Shown piece by piece: positions 1 to 6,707 of a stretch of DNA of 8,287 bases (its first letter is position 1; every line of letters starts with the position of its first letter). The DNA lies in contig CAZTKU010000130.1 of the NCBI GenBank assembly GCA_964614245.1, positions 1 to 8,287 on the forward strand, written 5' to 3'. Under the pieces are notes generated by a model. It saw nothing but the letters and a program-made list of their open reading frames with translations, had not been told where the DNA came from and ran no database searches. Both the position numbers and the translations under genes were made by a program. This DNA is from VGWB01 sp964614245 (lineage in GTDB: Bacteria; Bacteroidota; Ignavibacteria; UBA10030).

Positions 1-879
1 CCATTCATCTCCGAATGGGACCTTGATGCCTGTGGCCGCGAGGTTCTCCCACTGGGCAAGCGGTAACCTGCAATGAAAACGGGCGGAGAGCTCGCCTTTT
101 TCCTTAAGGGTTTGGTAGACCCGAAGATCCGCCGCCGAGGAGACGTCCTGAATGCTCGTGACACCGAACCGGCGAGCTTCTGCAAGCGCAAGTCGTGCTG
201 CTTCGAGCATCTCTTGTTCAGAAGGATCAGGGATGTGCCTGTAAACCGTACTCATCGCCTCGTCTTTGAGTACACCCGTTGGCTCACCAGTCCTGGGATC
301 CTTCACGATCGTTCCGCCGGGCGGGTCCGGGGTCTCCTTCGTGACGCCGGCGAGTCGAAGAACATAAGAATTCGCCAGAGCCATGTGGCCATCGTACCGA
401 TTGACAAATACGGGGGTGGTGGGCGTATACGGGTCAACCAGTTCCTTCGTTGGGAGTTTGCCTCCTGGCCAATTGTCGTGATCCCAATCGCCGCCGGTAA
501 TCCATCGGCCGGGGTACTTATCCGCCCGTTCCTTGATGAATCGGGCGAACTCTGACTCATTCTTCGCAGAGCGGAGGTCGACATTCTGCAATTGGAATCC
601 GCCGTTCATGAAATGTGTGTGATCGTCAATAAATCCCGGAAGCATGAGCTTCCCTTTGACGTCAATAACTTTTGTCTGCGGACCGATGTGCTTCTGTATA
701 TCGGCGTGCTTGCCCACGGCAAGGATTTTTCCGTCGAGGACAGCCACCGCTTCAGCCGATGGCTTGGCCTTGTCGACTGTCCATACCGTGGCATTGGTGA
801 AAACAGCATCAGCGAGTTGTGCGTGTGCCATAGCAATCGGTAGAGTAATCAAAAAGAACAAACAGAGAAACAGCGACAT
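1..879 (-). CDS. Exported amidohydrolase, YtcJ-like (amidohydrolase family 3), N-terminal part, cut by the left edge
   Basis: The first 293 residues are present and the frame is still open at base 1. Residues 1-20 look like a signal peptide (hydrophobic core, then AMAHA before Gln21), so the enzyme is probably periplasmic or outside the cell. The mature start (ADAVFTNATVWTVD) and VLDGKILAVG at 48-56 are the usual beta-sandwich beginning of this superfamily. PGFIDDHTHF at 81-90 carries the HxH metal motif (His87, His89). DGHMALANS at 163-171 and TGVLKDEA near 201-208 are typical of the YtcJ branch, whose members hydrolyse amide or formamide bonds in mostly unknown substrates. The start ATG (877-879) is preceded by a good Shine-Dalgarno sequence, GGGAGG, about 6 nt upstream. 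Family members usually exceed 500 residues, so roughly half is missing. The family call is firm; the substrate cannot be read. Confidence 0.92.
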   Translation of the reverse strand, partial: MSLFLCLFFLITLPIAMAHAQLADAVFTNATVWTVDKAKPSAEAVAVLDGKILAVGKHADIQKHIGPQTKVIDVKGKLMLPGFIDDHTHFMNGGFQLQNVDLRSAKNESEFARFIKERADKYPGRWITGGDWDHDNWPGGKLPTKELVDPYTPTTPVFVNRYDGHMALANSYVLRLAGVTKETPDPPGGTIVKDPRTGEPTGVLKDEAMSTVYRHIPDPSEQEMLEAARLALAEARRFGVTSIQDVSSAADLRVYQTLKEKGELSARFHCRLPLAQWENLAATGIKVPFGDEW

Positions 880-943
880 GGGAACCCTCCCTTGGAGGAG
901 CACTGAATATTGAAGAGGCAAAATGAGGAATTGAGCGCGTACG

Positions 944-972
944 AAGATAGCCAAAGACAGAGTGAAATTCAA
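944..972 (-). promoter_or_regulatory. Candidate promoter for the amidohydrolase gene
   Basis: On the minus strand TTGAAT (967-972) is followed after exactly 17 nt by TATCTT (944-949); each matches 4 of 6 bases of the sigma70-type consensus. Transcription would start near 937, giving a leader of roughly 57 nt. It lies in the 201-bp divergent gap, where a promoter is expected. This is pattern matching only; FCB-group promoters may follow a different consensus. Confidence 0.45.
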
Positions 973-999
973 CGCGCGGAATTTGATCGGATTCTGCCC

Positions 1000-1028
1000 T
1001 TGACTTTAGTGAGTGAACTCTCTAACTT
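1000..1028 (+). promoter_or_regulatory. Candidate promoter for the small membrane-protein gene
   Basis: TTGACT (1000-1005, 5 of 6 to the -35 consensus) stands 17 nt before TAACTT (1023-1028, 3 of 6 to the -10 consensus). A start near 1035 would leave a leader of about 45 nt before the ATG at 1081. The -10 element is weak. The site supports the downstream start at 1081, because a start at 910 would put this promoter inside the coding region. Confidence 0.35.
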
Positions 1029-1080
1029 CTTGCGATTTGCGACCGTATCCTGCTTAATCCCAAGAATAGTCGAGGCCAAT

Positions 1081-1569
1081 ATGAGATACTTTACGGGGAA
1101 CAGTCTTTTCGTGTGGCTCTCATTTGCCTGCCTGATTCTCCTTGTCGATGCCTCTGCACAGACCCGGCGGCCGAGGAGAGAGCCCTCCGTCCCAATTCTC
1201 GGCACCAGTGCAGTTCAAAAGGATACCGTGGCAAAGCAACCGGTATCGAGCTTCGACGACGTTGCAAGACGCGTCGACAGCCTTCAATTCATCGTCGTCT
1301 ACAACGCGGAGATCCTTCGTCAGGATCTTGACAAGAAGATTATTTGGATCTACATCATGCTCGGGGTCACTATTCTTGCGAGCATGGTCATTTACGGCGC
1401 GTTCTCCGCGGCACAACGACAGCGGAAAGAGTTGGAGGAGAGGATCTACAGTCAGCTCTCGGCTTCGGTCAGCCAACTGGAGAGCGAAATCAAGACCATC
1501 CAGGAGGTCAAAAAACCGGCCAAAGTTCCATCGAAGCCCCCAGCCCGACGGGCGAAGAGATCGCGCTAG
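1081..1569 (+). CDS. Small single-pass membrane protein with signal peptide and C-terminal coiled coil, unknown function
   Basis: I do not recognise a family. The 162-residue product starts with a probable signal peptide (residues 1-26, hydrophobic 9-22, ASA before Gln27). Next come a basic, Pro-rich stretch (28-38) and a predicted extracytoplasmic segment to residue 86. A clear membrane helix at 87-108 (IIWIYIMLGVTILASMVIYG) follows. After it a highly charged heptad-like segment at about 112-143 looks like a coiled coil, and the tail at 144-162 is rich in Lys, Arg, Pro and Ala and should be cytoplasmic. The frame is open back to an ATG at 910, but the start at 1081 is preferred: it places the signal peptide at the N terminus and has GAGG 5 nt upstream. 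It stands alone, divergent from the amidohydrolase and followed by a terminator. A structural or scaffolding role is only a guess. Confidence 0.75.
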   Translation: MRYFTGNSLFVWLSFACLILLVDASAQTRRPRREPSVPILGTSAVQKDTVAKQPVSSFDDVARRVDSLQFIVVYNAEILRQDLDKKIIWIYIMLGVTILASMVIYGAFSAAQRQRKELEERIYSQLSASVSQLESEIKTIQEVKKPAKVPSKPPARRAKRSR

Positions 1570-1610
1570 CTCGCTTCAGCGCACCGAAATCGATCTTCAT
1601 ATCACGACAA

Positions 1611-1640
1611 AGCCCCGCATGAATGCGGGGCTTTTCTTTT
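1611..1640 (+). terminator. Rho-independent terminator, possibly bidirectional, between convergent units
   Basis: A perfect stem AGCCCCGCA (1611-1619) / TGCGGGGCT (1624-1632) closes a short TGAA loop and is followed by TTTCTTTT on the plus strand. It lies 42 nt after the stop of the small membrane-protein gene. Read on the minus strand the same hairpin is followed only by TTTGTCG, so it may also end the seven-gene minus-strand unit, whose last stop is at 1678, but less efficiently. Confidence 0.88.
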
Positions 1641-1677
1641 GCTTTCCACGTTTTGGCCTGCGAATCGTTAGACTGGT

Positions 1678-2427
1678 TCACTTCACGGAGTTGAGGGCCT
1701 TGAGCTTCTGACGCGCGGTCGGAGCGAAAGCACTGCGCGGGAATTCTCTGATAAGGGCTTCAAACATGCGCTTCGCTTCCTGAGTGTCTCCCAACTGGGC
1801 ATGTGTCTGACCGAGCATAAGATACGCGTCAGCTTTCTTGTTCGAACCCTTCCAACCGATCACCAGTCTGAACGAGGTGACAGCTCGGTCGAATTGCTTC
1901 AGGTTGAAGTGACAGACACCGATCCAGAAGTGGCAATTGTCTTCCAGATCTTTCTCGACGCCGCGTTGCAGCAACCCGTCAAATGCATTGATCGCCCTTT
2001 GGTAATCTCCGGATTTATGCGCGCGAAGTGCGTCCTCGTACGTCGGTGATACAGGCTGTTCCGCCTGTGAGATGGGTTTTGAGGATTGAGCCAATTGTTT
2101 CTTCACCACGGAAGAAGAATCGGGCGGGACAGCAACCTTCTTTGCCTCACGCGTCAGTAGCTGCGCTGTGATCGCATTAAGGCGCCGTTCTTGGTCCTTC
2201 AGTGTGTTCAACAGGGAATCGGCCCGCGTAATCCACTCAGATTGCCCGGAGCTTTTCTCAGCCTTGGCTGGCTCGGGGGCGGATGGGTGATCGAGCGTTT
2301 TCAGCGGCTCAAAGAACGTGTCGTCAGAGGCCGTCGCGAGCTTCGAGCTTCCGCAATTCGTGAAGAAGGAACACGCCGCAGCCAAAGAGACCATGAGGAC
2401 TGTTCTATGAGCGATGGACGGAGCCAC
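1678..2427 (-). CDS. CpoB/YbgF-like TPR protein, probable periplasmic lipoprotein
   Basis: The 249-residue product has a hydrophobic N terminus (9-23), a low-complexity linker, a short coiled-coil-like segment (about 62-97) and, from residue 129, three tetratricopeptide-type repeats. The repeats are at roughly 130-152 (YEDALRAHKSGDYQRAINAF), 165-190 and 200-231. A short coiled coil followed by this TPR block is the CpoB/YbgF layout; CpoB coordinates peptidoglycan synthesis with outer-membrane constriction in Proteobacteria. No tol or pal gene is in view, so the same role is not shown. Two cysteines could be lipidated: Cys19 (LAAAC) fits a lipobox better than Cys25 (FTNC). The start is GTG at 2425-2427, chosen because AGAGGA lies 7 nt upstream, overlapping the stop region of the preceding gene (11-nt gap), which suggests coupled translation. 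An in-frame ATG at residue 12 is less likely. It is last in the minus-strand series. Confidence 0.82.
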   Translation of the reverse strand: MAPSIAHRTVLMVSLAAACSFFTNCGSSKLATASDDTFFEPLKTLDHPSAPEPAKAEKSSGQSEWITRADSLLNTLKDQERRLNAITAQLLTREAKKVAVPPDSSSVVKKQLAQSSKPISQAEQPVSPTYEDALRAHKSGDYQRAINAFDGLLQRGVEKDLEDNCHFWIGVCHFNLKQFDRAVTSFRLVIGWKGSNKKADAYLMLGQTHAQLGDTQEAKRMFEALIREFPRSAFAPTARQKLKALNSVK

Positions 2428-2438
2428 TTTGTGATCCT

Positions 2439-3185
2439 CTATTCAGAGACAGGGGACTTTTTCGCAGATCTCATGTAGGCGAACACACCCAGGAAACCGG
2501 ACACGATGATCGCTGCTGTGATTTGCTCTTCGGTACTAGGCGTCAGTTTTCGCACGGGCGTCCGAGGCGGAAGCCAGCCGGGCAGACGATAATCATTCCA
2601 CGATATCTGGCTCACGGAGTCGACGGTGAATGAAAAGCGATACGAACGAGAGTCCGATTCGAAGTCGACAGGAAGGATCACATCGATGGTGCTTCCTATC
2701 AGGCTCACGACTGAACTTCGCATCGCTTGCGAATTCTGATCTCTCGTTGGCAGCAAGTCCGACACCTGCCATTGCTCTCCATCGAAAAAGACATTTCCGC
2801 GCGGGAGAATCACGTCGCGGATCACTCCGAGCGATGGAATCAATGGGCTGAGAAGTGGCGCAGCGCTCGAATCGTAGAAGGCCGACAGGTTGCGAACCGG
2901 TGTGTACAGACCCCTAATGCCGAGTGAAGCTTTGTTCCAATCGATCCGCATGTTCGTGGATGAAATATTCTGTGCCTGAAAGCGAATTGCAGGGTCATCA
3001 AACCGAAACTGAATGATGAGACGATCGTCGCGGAAGAGCAGGTTTGACGATTTCACTGGAGCGACCATCGAGATCGAATATCGGTATTTATTCCCGTACG
3101 TGGACGTAAGTCTGGACGTTGCGCTGCAGCCGATTAGCAGCAGGCCCAATGGGGCGAGGAATACGAGTAGACGATGCGGTGTCAT
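2439..3185 (-). CDS. Predicted lipoprotein with C-terminal membrane segment, unknown function
   Basis: I recognise no named family. The 248-residue product begins with a classic lipoprotein signal: positively charged start, hydrophobic 6-18 and lipobox L17-I18-G19-C20, so Cys20 should be lipidated. The body (about 30-200) is rich in alternating hydrophobic and polar residues, e.g. RLIIQFRFDD at 55-64 and SYRFSFTVDS at 181-190, suggesting a mainly beta-strand domain. A second hydrophobic segment lies at 221-238 (ITAAIIVSGFLGVFAYM), followed by a basic tail. Having both a lipid anchor and a C-terminal helix is uncommon and points to the inner membrane or to tethering. The gene starts 13 nt after the pyrG stop, with only a weak purine-rich site (GAGAAAG) upstream, and ends 11 nt before the TPR gene. 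This tight pairing suggests the two distal proteins work together, which is inference. Confidence 0.78.
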   Translation of the reverse strand: MTPHRLLVFLAPLGLLLIGCSATSRLTSTYGNKYRYSISMVAPVKSSNLLFRDDRLIIQFRFDDPAIRFQAQNISSTNMRIDWNKASLGIRGLYTPVRNLSAFYDSSAAPLLSPLIPSLGVIRDVILPRGNVFFDGEQWQVSDLLPTRDQNSQAMRSSVVSLIGSTIDVILPVDFESDSRSYRFSFTVDSVSQISWNDYRLPGWLPPRTPVRKLTPSTEEQITAAIIVSGFLGVFAYMRSAKKSPVSE

Positions 3186-3198
3186 GCTTTCTCTGAAA

Positions 3199-4821
3199 TC
3201 AGGCCGTCGATTCCTTGGTATATTCTTTTGCTGCCTTCACGAAATCACGGAACAGCGGGTGTGCGTCAACCGCGCGCGATTTGAGCTCCGGGTGGAACTG
3301 CCCGGCAACAAACCAAGGATGGTTTTCCAGCTCGATGATCTCGACGAGCGAGTTGTCCGGTGAAAGGCCACTGAGAACCATTCCGCCATCGGTAAGCTTC
3401 TTGCGGAACCTGTTGTTGACCTCGTAGCGATGCCGGTGGCGTTCGTAGATGAGTTCCTTGCGATAGGCCTTGTGGGCTTTCGTCCCTTTCGCAAGGATGC
3501 ACGGGTAGGCACCAAGTCGCATCGTTCCCCCCATGATCTTCACACCCTTCTGATCCATCATGAGGTCAATCACGTTGTTCTTCGTCTTCTTGAATTCTGT
3601 GCTGTTCGAGCCCTTGATTTTGCATACGTTGCGCGCAAACTCAATCACTGCGCACTGCAAGCCAAGACAGATCCCGAGGAAGGGAACGTTATGCTCACGC
3701 ACGTATCGGATTGCTTCGATCTTCCCCTCCACTCCACGCTCCCCAAACCCTCCCGGCACCAGCAATCCCGCAACGTCGCCCAGATATTGCTCTGCGCCTG
3801 AATGCTCAATGTCCTCAGCCTTAACCCAGCGTACCTCCACTGCCACATCATTCTCCGCTCCGGCATGGACAAAGGCCTCGGTGATGCTCTTGTAGGCATC
3901 GAGAAGATCGGTGTATTTTCCGCATACAGCGATTGTCACTCGCCCGCTCGGATTCTTGATTCGATTAACGAACCGCGTCCAACGTCGAAGATCGGGAGAA
4001 GTGCACTTCAGGTTCAGCTTCTCGATCACGATCTCGGCGAGACGCTCTCGCTCGAACACGAGGGGGACTTCATAGATGGACTGGACATCCTGGCCCTCGA
4101 TGACTGCCTCAGGCTCGACGTTGCAGAAGAGGGCGATCTTTTCGCGGAGCTCCCGGCTCAGATGTTTTTCCGATCGGCAGATCAATACGTCAGGCTGGAG
4201 TCCGATCTCCAGCAATGTCTTGACGCTGTGCTGCGTCGGCTTGGTCTTGAGCTCACCTGCGGATTTGATGTAAGGAACGAGCGTCACGTGGATGTTGAGG
4301 GCGTTGCGGTGGCCGACATGCAACGTGAACTGGCGAATGGCTTCGAGAAACGGCAAGCTCTCGATATCACCGACCGTTCCCCCCACTTCCGTAATGATCA
4401 CATCATACTTGCCGGTTCCGGCAAGTCCGGAGATCCGCCTCTTGATTTCATCCGTGATATGCGGAATAACCTGAACCGTTGCACCCAGGTAATCGCCGCG
4501 GCGCTCCTTGGAAATGACCTCATAGTAGATCTGACCCGTCGTCGTATTGTTTTGCCGAGCCATGCTTACATCCAGAAAGCGCTCATAATGACCGAGATCC
4601 AGATCTGTTTCCGCCCCATCGTCGGTCACGTAGACTTCGCCGTGCTGGAATGGATTCATCGTCCCCGGATCGACATTGATGTACGGATCGAACTTTTGAA
4701 TAGTCACACGAAGATCACGGGCCTTGAGCAACAGACCGAGGGATGCAGCGGAGATCCCTTTCCCCAGTGAGGAGACTACTCCGCCTGTGATAAAAATGTA
4801 CTTGACGTGATTCGTTGCCAT
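3199..4821 (-). CDS. pyrG: CTP synthase (glutamine-hydrolysing)
   Basis: The enzyme converts UTP to CTP using ATP and ammonia from glutamine, in the cytoplasm. The 540-residue length is normal. The N-terminal synthetase domain has the P-loop-like GGVVSSLGKG (13-22), the substrate segment DPYINVDPGTMNPFQHGEVYV (45-65), TDLDLGHYERF (72-82) and TEVGGTVGDIES (144-155). The C-terminal class I glutaminase domain has PGGFGERG (356-363), the nucleophile Cys385 in FLGICLGLQ, and His510/Glu512 in QFHPELKSR, so the catalytic triad is complete. The ATG at 4819-4821 follows AGGTTGA by a few bases. It sits between kdsB (87-nt gap) and a lipoprotein gene (13-nt gap). CTP is the co-substrate of KdsB and of CDP-diacylglycerol synthesis downstream of PlsC, so its place here makes metabolic sense. 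I see no attenuator of the kind described for Gram-positive pyrG. Confidence 0.98.
   Translation of the reverse strand: MATNHVKYIFITGGVVSSLGKGISAASLGLLLKARDLRVTIQKFDPYINVDPGTMNPFQHGEVYVTDDGAETDLDLGHYERFLDVSMARQNNTTTGQIYYEVISKERRGDYLGATVQVIPHITDEIKRRISGLAGTGKYDVIITEVGGTVGDIESLPFLEAIRQFTLHVGHRNALNIHVTLVPYIKSAGELKTKPTQHSVKTLLEIGLQPDVLICRSEKHLSRELREKIALFCNVEPEAVIEGQDVQSIYEVPLVFERERLAEIVIEKLNLKCTSPDLRRWTRFVNRIKNPSGRVTIAVCGKYTDLLDAYKSITEAFVHAGAENDVAVEVRWVKAEDIEHSGAEQYLGDVAGLLVPGGFGERGVEGKIEAIRYVREHNVPFLGICLGLQCAVIEFARNVCKIKGSNSTEFKKTKNNVIDLMMDQKGVKIMGGTMRLGAYPCILAKGTKAHKAYRKELIYERHRHRYEVNNRFRKKLTDGGMVLSGLSPDNSLVEIIELENHPWFVAGQFHPELKSRAVDAHPLFRDFVKAAKEYTKESTA
4407..4426. repeat. Perfect inverted repeat inside pyrG
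   Basis: ACTTGCCGG (4407-4415) and CCGGCAAGT (4418-4426) are exact reverse complements separated by TT. On the coding (minus) strand they encode the Leu-Ala-Gly-Thr-Gly-Lys stretch around residues 133-138 of PyrG. The hairpin would form in the mRNA. It may simply reflect codon choice in a Gly-rich loop; no T-run follows, so it is not a terminator. Confidence 0.6.
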
Positions 4822-4825
4822 GGAA

Positions 4826-4903
4826 TCAACCTGTTATTCTTCGGAAAGCGTTGTTCGTGTCTGTAAGGCGCTGTAAGAAGACATCCGGCAGCCCCGCCAT
4901 CAT
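4826..4903 (-). CDS. Possible 25-residue ORF in the kdsB-pyrG gap (leader peptide or chance)
   Basis: The only sizeable gap in the series contains an ORF starting with two consecutive ATG codons and ending in TGA 4 nt before the pyrG start. Its product would read MMAGLPDVFLQRLTDTNNAF then RRITG. A purine-rich GGGAGAG from the end of kdsB lies about 10 nt upstream of the first ATG and could serve as a ribosome site. The pyrG Shine-Dalgarno (AGGTTGA) overlaps its last codons, so translating it would couple to pyrG. The peptide has no recognisable features, and an ORF this short can occur by chance. Confidence 0.25.
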   Translation of the reverse strand: MMAGLPDVFLQRLTDTNNAFRRITG

Positions 4904-4908
4904 AGGCT

Positions 4909-5658
4909 CTACTCTCCCTTCAGCAGTCTAAGCACCTTCTCCACATCCTCCTTCGTGTCAATGGGAATGCTGTCGTAGCTCGTGATGCCGACCTTGATGT
5001 GGAACCCATGCTCCAGGATCCTCAGTTGTTCGAGCCGTTCGGCTCTCTCCAGCGGTGATTCACGTAGCTGACTGTACTTCAAGAGAAACTCCTTCCTGAA
5101 GACATAAATCCCGATGTGCTTCAAGAAGGTTTGATGCGCAAGCCATTTCTTCTGGTCTGCCTCGTCGCGCACGAATGGAATGGTGGACCGTGAGAAGTAC
5201 AGCGCGTTCGAGTCCGGTCCAACGACCACCTTGACGATACTTGGATTCTGAAGTTCGGCAAGCGAATCGATCTTCTTCGCGAGAGTGCCGACCTGAGCTT
5301 CCCGGTCATCCAGCACCACGCGCACGGCCTGGTCAATCATATCGGGAGCGATGAGAGGCTCATCCCCCTGCACATTGACGAAGATATCCCCATCGATCAC
5401 CCGGGCCACAGCCGCAACCCGATCGCTTCCACTCTTGATATCCGCAGATGTCATGATGACATCACCGCCAAACGCCTGCACAACGCCGACGATCCGCTGG
5501 TCATCCGTTGCTACGACAACCCGGTCGAGCAGCTTTGCCTTCTTTGCCTGCTCATACACCCGCTGAATCATGGGTTTGCCCAGCAAGTCGATCAGCGGCT
5601 TCCCGGGAAGCCGGTGCGAGGCATACCGAGCTGGGATCACTGCGACAACGAACGACAT
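4909..5658 (-). CDS. kdsB: 3-deoxy-manno-octulosonate cytidylyltransferase (CMP-KDO synthetase)
   Basis: The enzyme joins KDO and CTP to give CMP-KDO and pyrophosphate, the activated sugar for the LPS inner core; it acts in the cytoplasm. The 249-residue length is typical. Family motifs are clear: IPARYASHRLPGKPL (8-22) for CTP binding, ATDD (50-53), SGSDRVA (76-82, where many homologues have SGTDR), NVQGDEPLI (95-103) with metal ligand Asp99, ALYFSRSTIPF (152-162), HIGIYVFR (181-188), LERAERLEQLR (203-213) and the second metal Asp234 in IPIDTKEDVE. The start ATG (5656-5658) is only 3 nt past the gatC stop, and its AGG Shine-Dalgarno runs into that stop (AGGTAA), so translation is probably coupled. 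The gene marks the host as an LPS-bearing Gram-negative. Confidence 0.97.
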   Translation of the reverse strand: MSFVVAVIPARYASHRLPGKPLIDLLGKPMIQRVYEQAKKAKLLDRVVVATDDQRIVGVVQAFGGDVIMTSADIKSGSDRVAAVARVIDGDIFVNVQGDEPLIAPDMIDQAVRVVLDDREAQVGTLAKKIDSLAELQNPSIVKVVVGPDSNALYFSRSTIPFVRDEADQKKWLAHQTFLKHIGIYVFRKEFLLKYSQLRESPLERAERLEQLRILEHGFHIKVGITSYDSIPIDTKEDVEKVLRLLKGE

Positions 5659-5661
5659 CGG

Positions 5662-5955
5662 TTACCTGTCACCAATGACTTTTGGAACTTTGAAAAACTT
5701 CTCCGTCTTGGCCGGAGCGTTCTTCAATGCTTCATCCGGCGTGAGGCCGGGCTTCGCAACGTCCGGACGGAACACGTTGTCCAGCTCGATGACGTGTGAC
5801 AACGGTTCAACCTTGCTTGTATCGAGCTTGTTGAGCTGCTCGACGTATGTGAGGATTTCGTTCAGCTGATGCGTGAACTTTTTCTTCTCCGCTTCTGTAA
5901 ACTCCAGCCGGGCAAGCCTGGCGATGTGCTCAACGTCTTCGATCGTTACGGGCAT
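5662..5955 (-). CDS. gatC: Aspartyl/glutamyl-tRNA amidotransferase subunit C
   Basis: GatC is the small subunit of GatCAB, which amidates Glu-tRNA(Gln) and/or Asp-tRNA(Asn) in the cytoplasm. It wraps around the GatA-GatB interface and stabilises the complex. The 97-residue length is normal. The N-terminal half matches the family pattern: VTIEDVEHIARLARLEFTEAE (3-23), then FTHQLNEILTYVEQLNKLDT (27-46) and VEPLSHV (49-55). The middle has NVFRPDV (60-66), and FFKVPKVIG near the C terminus is the usual ending. The ATG (5953-5955) follows AGGT by 7 nt, and that site overlaps the plsC stop TAG 8 nt upstream. gatA and gatB are not in the window; gatC is often encoded away from them. Confidence 0.96.
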   Translation of the reverse strand: MPVTIEDVEHIARLARLEFTEAEKKKFTHQLNEILTYVEQLNKLDTSKVEPLSHVIELDNVFRPDVAKPGLTPDEALKNAPAKTEKFFKVPKVIGDR

Positions 5956-5963
5956 ACGCTGAC

Positions 5964-6674
5964 CTACGATTGTTCTACATAGTTTCTTGCTATTGCTGCG
6001 CGCACCTGTGATATCAATTGCATCTCCCCCTCCCTCCCTTCAACATCATGCGTGGAGATCGGCTTGTCCAAAACCATGACGATGTCGGCGGCCCGGACGC
6101 GGATCGATCCCTTTGGAAGAATCCCAAACGTATTGTTGATGGCCACGGGAACGATCGGGACACCGGCCTTTACCGCCAGGGAAAATGCGCCCCGTTTGAA
6201 CGGTTGCAGCTTGCCATCCCGTGTCCTCGTCCCCTCTGCAAACAAGATTACGGAAGCTCCTGTTCGCATCCGCTCAGCCGCTTCCTCCAAGCTCTTCATG
6301 GCGACCCGCGCCTTGCCCCGGTCAATCGTGATGTAGTGACCGTACTTCAACGCCCATCCCCACAGAGGGACCTTGGTCAGCTCCTTTTTGAGGACAAAGC
6401 GAACATCATCGGGGATTCCCACCATCACCGCAGGGATATCGAACATGCTCGCGTGATTCGACACGTAGATGTAGTGTTTCGACGCGTCAAGATGCTCAAC
6501 GCCACGGATCGTCACCTTGATCCCAAAGATCCACAGGATGAAGCGTGACCACGTACGCGCAACCGAATGATAAAATCTCCCGCTCTTGTCCAATGGCACC
6601 GATACCAGTGCGAGCGTTGACAGCGGGATCGCAGCAAGAACGATCAGCAAGCATTTTACGAATGTCACAACCAT
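5964..6674 (-). CDS. plsC: 1-acyl-sn-glycerol-3-phosphate acyltransferase
   Basis: The enzyme adds the second acyl chain to lysophosphatidate, giving phosphatidate for phospholipid synthesis at the inner membrane. The 236-residue product has a membrane helix at about 4-27. All four acyltransferase motifs follow: NHASMFD (73-79, catalytic His74 and Asp79 in HX4D), ITIDRGK (115-121), FAEGTRTRDG (145-154) and VPIVPVAI (172-179). The ATG at 6672-6674 has no obvious Shine-Dalgarno; the two ATGs just upstream are out of frame, and an in-frame GTG two codons downstream is possible. The gap after the M48 gene is 33 nt and the gap before gatC is 8 nt. Related PlsC-domain proteins can acylate other lysolipids, so the exact substrate is inferred from the motifs; the superfamily is certain. 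Confidence 0.93.
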   Translation of the reverse strand: MVVTFVKCLLIVLAAIPLSTLALVSVPLDKSGRFYHSVARTWSRFILWIFGIKVTIRGVEHLDASKHYIYVSNHASMFDIPAVMVGIPDDVRFVLKKELTKVPLWGWALKYGHYITIDRGKARVAMKSLEEAAERMRTGASVILFAEGTRTRDGKLQPFKRGAFSLAVKAGVPIVPVAINNTFGILPKGSIRVRAADIVMVLDKPISTHDVEGREGEMQLISQVRAAIARNYVEQS

Positions 6675-6707
6675 AGCGCCATACGTGCATGATTCTGTGA
6701 CAACGAA

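Noticed and set aside
73..130. Suspected frameshift in the amidohydrolase near codon 258
   Set aside because: Re-reading the run of three G bases at 108-110 shows one continuous frame to base 1, ending GIKVPFGDEW as expected for the family.
73..555. A 160-codon open frame on the plus strand
   Set aside because: It is antisense to the amidohydrolase, which has a signal peptide, HxH motif and family motifs in the other strand.
910..1080. A 57-codon N-terminal extension of the small membrane-protein gene
   Set aside because: It would bury the signal peptide in the middle of the protein and covers both candidate divergent promoters. The ATG at 1081 has its own Shine-Dalgarno.
3802..4770. A 322-codon open frame on the plus strand
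   Set aside because: It lies entirely antisense to pyrG, whose motifs are complete and in frame. Long antisense frames are common opposite GC-rich genes, and its translation shows no family features.
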